Source of the DNA: Desulfomicrobium sp. UBA5193
GTDB taxonomy: Bacteria; Desulfobacterota; Desulfovibrionia; Desulfovibrionales; Desulfomicrobiaceae
Direction: 5' to 3'
DNA length: 64,000 nucleotides
Assembly (NCBI GenBank): GCA_002412965.1
Contig: DHWB01000012.1
Span: forward strand, 17,697-81,696
The position numbers and the translations under genes were made by a program. Below are positions 62,388-64,000 of this stretch, piece after piece. The notes under the pieces were generated by a model. It was not told the origin of the DNA and did not search any database. It saw only the letters and a program-made list of their open reading frames with translations. Numbering within the stretch: the first letter of the stretch is position 1; the number at the start of each line of letters is the position of its first letter.

Positions 62388-63577
62388 TGTCGAAAATCGT
62401 CTTTCTCGTGGCCGACGGCATGGCCGGGTGGCCCCTGGACAGCCTCGGGGGCCGCACGACGCTGCAAGCTGCCCATACCCCCACCCTCGACCTCCTGGCT
62501 CCCCGCTCGCGCTGCGGCTGCTGCCGGACCGTGCCCCAGGGGATGCCTCCGGGTTCGGACGTGGCCAACATGTCGCTGCTGGGCTACGATCCTCATGCAC
62601 ACCATACGGGCAGGGGGCCCATCGAGGCCGCGGCCCAGGGCCTGCAACTGGATCCCGACGATCTTGTCTGGCGCATGAACCTCGTCAATGTGACGGAGCT
62701 CTCAGGCACAGGCATCATGCTGGATTATTCCTCGGGGCATATCAGCACCCCCGTGGCCGCCCCTCTGATCGCCAAACTGGCGGAACTGGCGCAAGAGAGT
62801 CCCTTTCAACCGATTCAGGGCATCCAGTATCGGCACCTCCTGGTCCAACGCGGAGGAGCCGCAACCGATGCGGCGAGGCTCCTCATCCGTCCGCCCCATG
62901 ACATCCTGGATCAAGCCATCGCCCAGGATCTGGCCAGTTTCTCAACGTTCCCGGAGCTTCAAGCCTTCCTGCGCACGGCTCACGAGTTCCTGCGCTCAGA
63001 GCCCACCTCCCAGGCCACTTCGATCTGGCCGTGGGGCCAGGGCCGCCCCCTGTCCTTGCCGGCCTTTGCCGAGCGCTTCGGACTGCGTGGAGCCGTGGTC
63101 TCCGCCGTGGATCTGGTCAAGGGACTGGGTCGGGCCGCCGGAATGGAGGTGCTTGAGGTGGAAGGCGTGACGGGACTCATAGACACCAACTATGAAGGCA
63201 AGGTCGACGCCGCTCTCAAATTCCTGGAACATGGAGATTTCGTCTACCTGCACGTGGAAGCCCCGGACGAATGCGGACACATGGGCGACGCGGAACTCAA
63301 GAAGCGCGCCATCGAACTCTTCGACCAGCGCATCGTGGCCCCGGTCCTGGCCGCGCTTGAAGGCTCCGACGCGACCATCGTCGTCACCTGCGACCACTTC
63401 ACCCCCGTTGTCCGCCGCACCCACACCGAAGATCCCGTCCCCTTCCTGTCCTTCCGGACGCGCGCACCGCGCACCGACGGTCCGGCGGTCTTTGACGAGG
63501 CCACGGCGCAGGCCACAGGCCTTTTCTTGCCCGAAGGCCGGGACCTTATCCCCTTCTGCCTTGAGCACACCGCATGA
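62387..63577 (+). CDS. ApgM-family protein, probable homoserine kinase
   Basis: 396 aa, alkaline-phosphatase-superfamily protein of the cofactor-independent phosphoglycerate mutase type (VFLVADGMAGWPL, the PPGSDVANMSLLGYDP segment with catalytic Ser, VTCDHFTP near the end). The subfamily is annotated elsewhere as a proposed homoserine kinase. Here it directly follows hom with an overlap of one base, which strongly supports that role over a glycolytic one. No classical thrB is seen in the window. Confidence 0.85.
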   Translation: MSKIVFLVADGMAGWPLDSLGGRTTLQAAHTPTLDLLAPRSRCGCCRTVPQGMPPGSDVANMSLLGYDPHAHHTGRGPIEAAAQGLQLDPDDLVWRMNLVNVTELSGTGIMLDYSSGHISTPVAAPLIAKLAELAQESPFQPIQGIQYRHLLVQRGGAATDAARLLIRPPHDILDQAIAQDLASFSTFPELQAFLRTAHEFLRSEPTSQATSIWPWGQGRPLSLPAFAERFGLRGAVVSAVDLVKGLGRAAGMEVLEVEGVTGLIDTNYEGKVDAALKFLEHGDFVYLHVEAPDECGHMGDAELKKRAIELFDQRIVAPVLAALEGSDATIVVTCDHFTPVVRRTHTEDPVPFLSFRTRAPRTDGPAVFDEATAQATGLFLPEGRDLIPFCLEHTA

Positions 63578-63987
63578 GCACGCCCTTTCCCACGCCTTCG
63601 TGCTGGCTCGCCCACCGCGTCTCCTACGGTGAAACCGACGCCATGGGCGTGGTCTATTACGCCAACTACCTGCACCTGTTCGAACGCGGGCGCGGTGAAC
63701 TGATCCGGGGCCTGGGCTTCAGTTATGCGACCGTGGAGGAGCGGGGCATTTTTCTGCCGGTCCGCGAAGCCAATTGCCGCTATCTCGCCCCTGCCCGCTA
63801 CGACGAGATCATCCATATCCATACCGGGCTGGCCGCACAGTCACGGGCCAGCCTCAGCTTTGTCTACGAGATCACCAACGCGGACCAATCCGCCATCCTG
63901 ACGCGGGGCTCGACCCAGCATGCAGTGGTCAATGCCACGGGCAAGCCCGTGCGCGTTCCGGAGTGGCTCCAGGCGCTGTTCGGCTAG
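63574..63987 (+). CDS. YbgC-type acyl-CoA thioesterase
   Basis: 137-aa hotdog-fold thioesterase. Active-site segment SYGETDAMGVVYYANYLHLFE (Asp in TDAMG) is characteristic of the 4-hydroxybenzoyl-CoA/YbgC group. Hydrolyses acyl-CoA; physiological substrate unknown. The ATG overlaps the previous stop (ATGA), making it third in the hom operon. Ends 13 bp before the window edge. Confidence 0.92.
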   Translation: MSTPFPTPSCWLAHRVSYGETDAMGVVYYANYLHLFERGRGELIRGLGFSYATVEERGIFLPVREANCRYLAPARYDEIIHIHTGLAAQSRASLSFVYEITNADQSAILTRGSTQHAVVNATGKPVRVPEWLQALFG

Positions 63988-64000
63988 GGTCGCATGATCG

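Overview
This 64 kb window looks like chromosomal DNA from a sulfate-reducing deltaproteobacterium of the Desulfovibrionales type. The clearest marker is a complete qrcABCD operon (membrane-bound quinone reductase complex of sulfate reducers, about 55.0-59.7 kb, minus strand). An integrase-derived tungstate regulator of the TunR type with a TupABC tungstate transporter supports this. The DNA is GC-rich, with one visibly AT-richer block at about 12.3-19.4 kb. Species assignment is not possible from the sequence alone. The window is mostly ordinary chromosome; no prophage, CRISPR array, rRNA operon or intact insertion sequence was seen.

Layout: 0-6 kb holds the end of an NDP-forming acyl-CoA synthetase, a YaaW-like protein, an msrA/lipoprotein cluster, a sigma-54 activator-type response regulator and a self-contained small gene. 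6.2-19.4 kb holds two consecutive type IV pilus minor-pilin clusters, each ending in a giant PilY1-like adhesin; only the second adhesin keeps a full metal site in its VWA domain. 19.5-32.3 kb holds housekeeping and signalling genes: PHP phosphatase, Xaa-Pro peptidase, response regulator/diguanylate cyclase, thiamine pyrophosphokinase, proB-obg-rpmA-rplU, and a tightly overlapping operon MBL hydrolase / 75-codon gene with an in-frame TGA / iron-sulfur flavoprotein / ComF / hybrid histidine kinase. 32.4-39.1 kb holds a degenerate GGDEF-TPR protein, two identical tRNA-Asn genes about 4 kb apart, TunR, a radical SAM protein and a lipoprotein. 39.2-49.4 kb holds trxB, a Lon-like protease coupled to Hsp20, tupABC and three FlgO-like or lipoprotein genes. 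49.4-54.9 kb holds the anaerobic ribonucleotide reductase nrdG-nrdD behind a cobalamin riboswitch, an MFS transporter and an acyltransferase. 55-64 kb holds qrcABCD, rfbC, two tRNA-Ser genes, and hom with a probable homoserine kinase and a thioesterase.

The most interesting observation is the gene at 31434-31661 (minus). Its Shine-Dalgarno, ATG, reading frame and 4-nt overlap with the next gene all indicate one 75-codon gene, but codon 14 is TGA. The TGA is followed, at the same 18-nt distance as in E. coli fdhF (from memory), by a stem-loop with G in its apical loop. It is a candidate small selenoprotein with a Cys-Sec motif, coupled to an iron-sulfur flavoprotein. Other points are the B12 riboswitch controlling a B12-independent reductase, the metal-site loss in the first PilY1, a three-copy MITE-like palindromic repeat, a 10-bp-phased triple repeat ahead of the second pilus cluster, and a large imperfect palindrome downstream of one tRNA-Asn.
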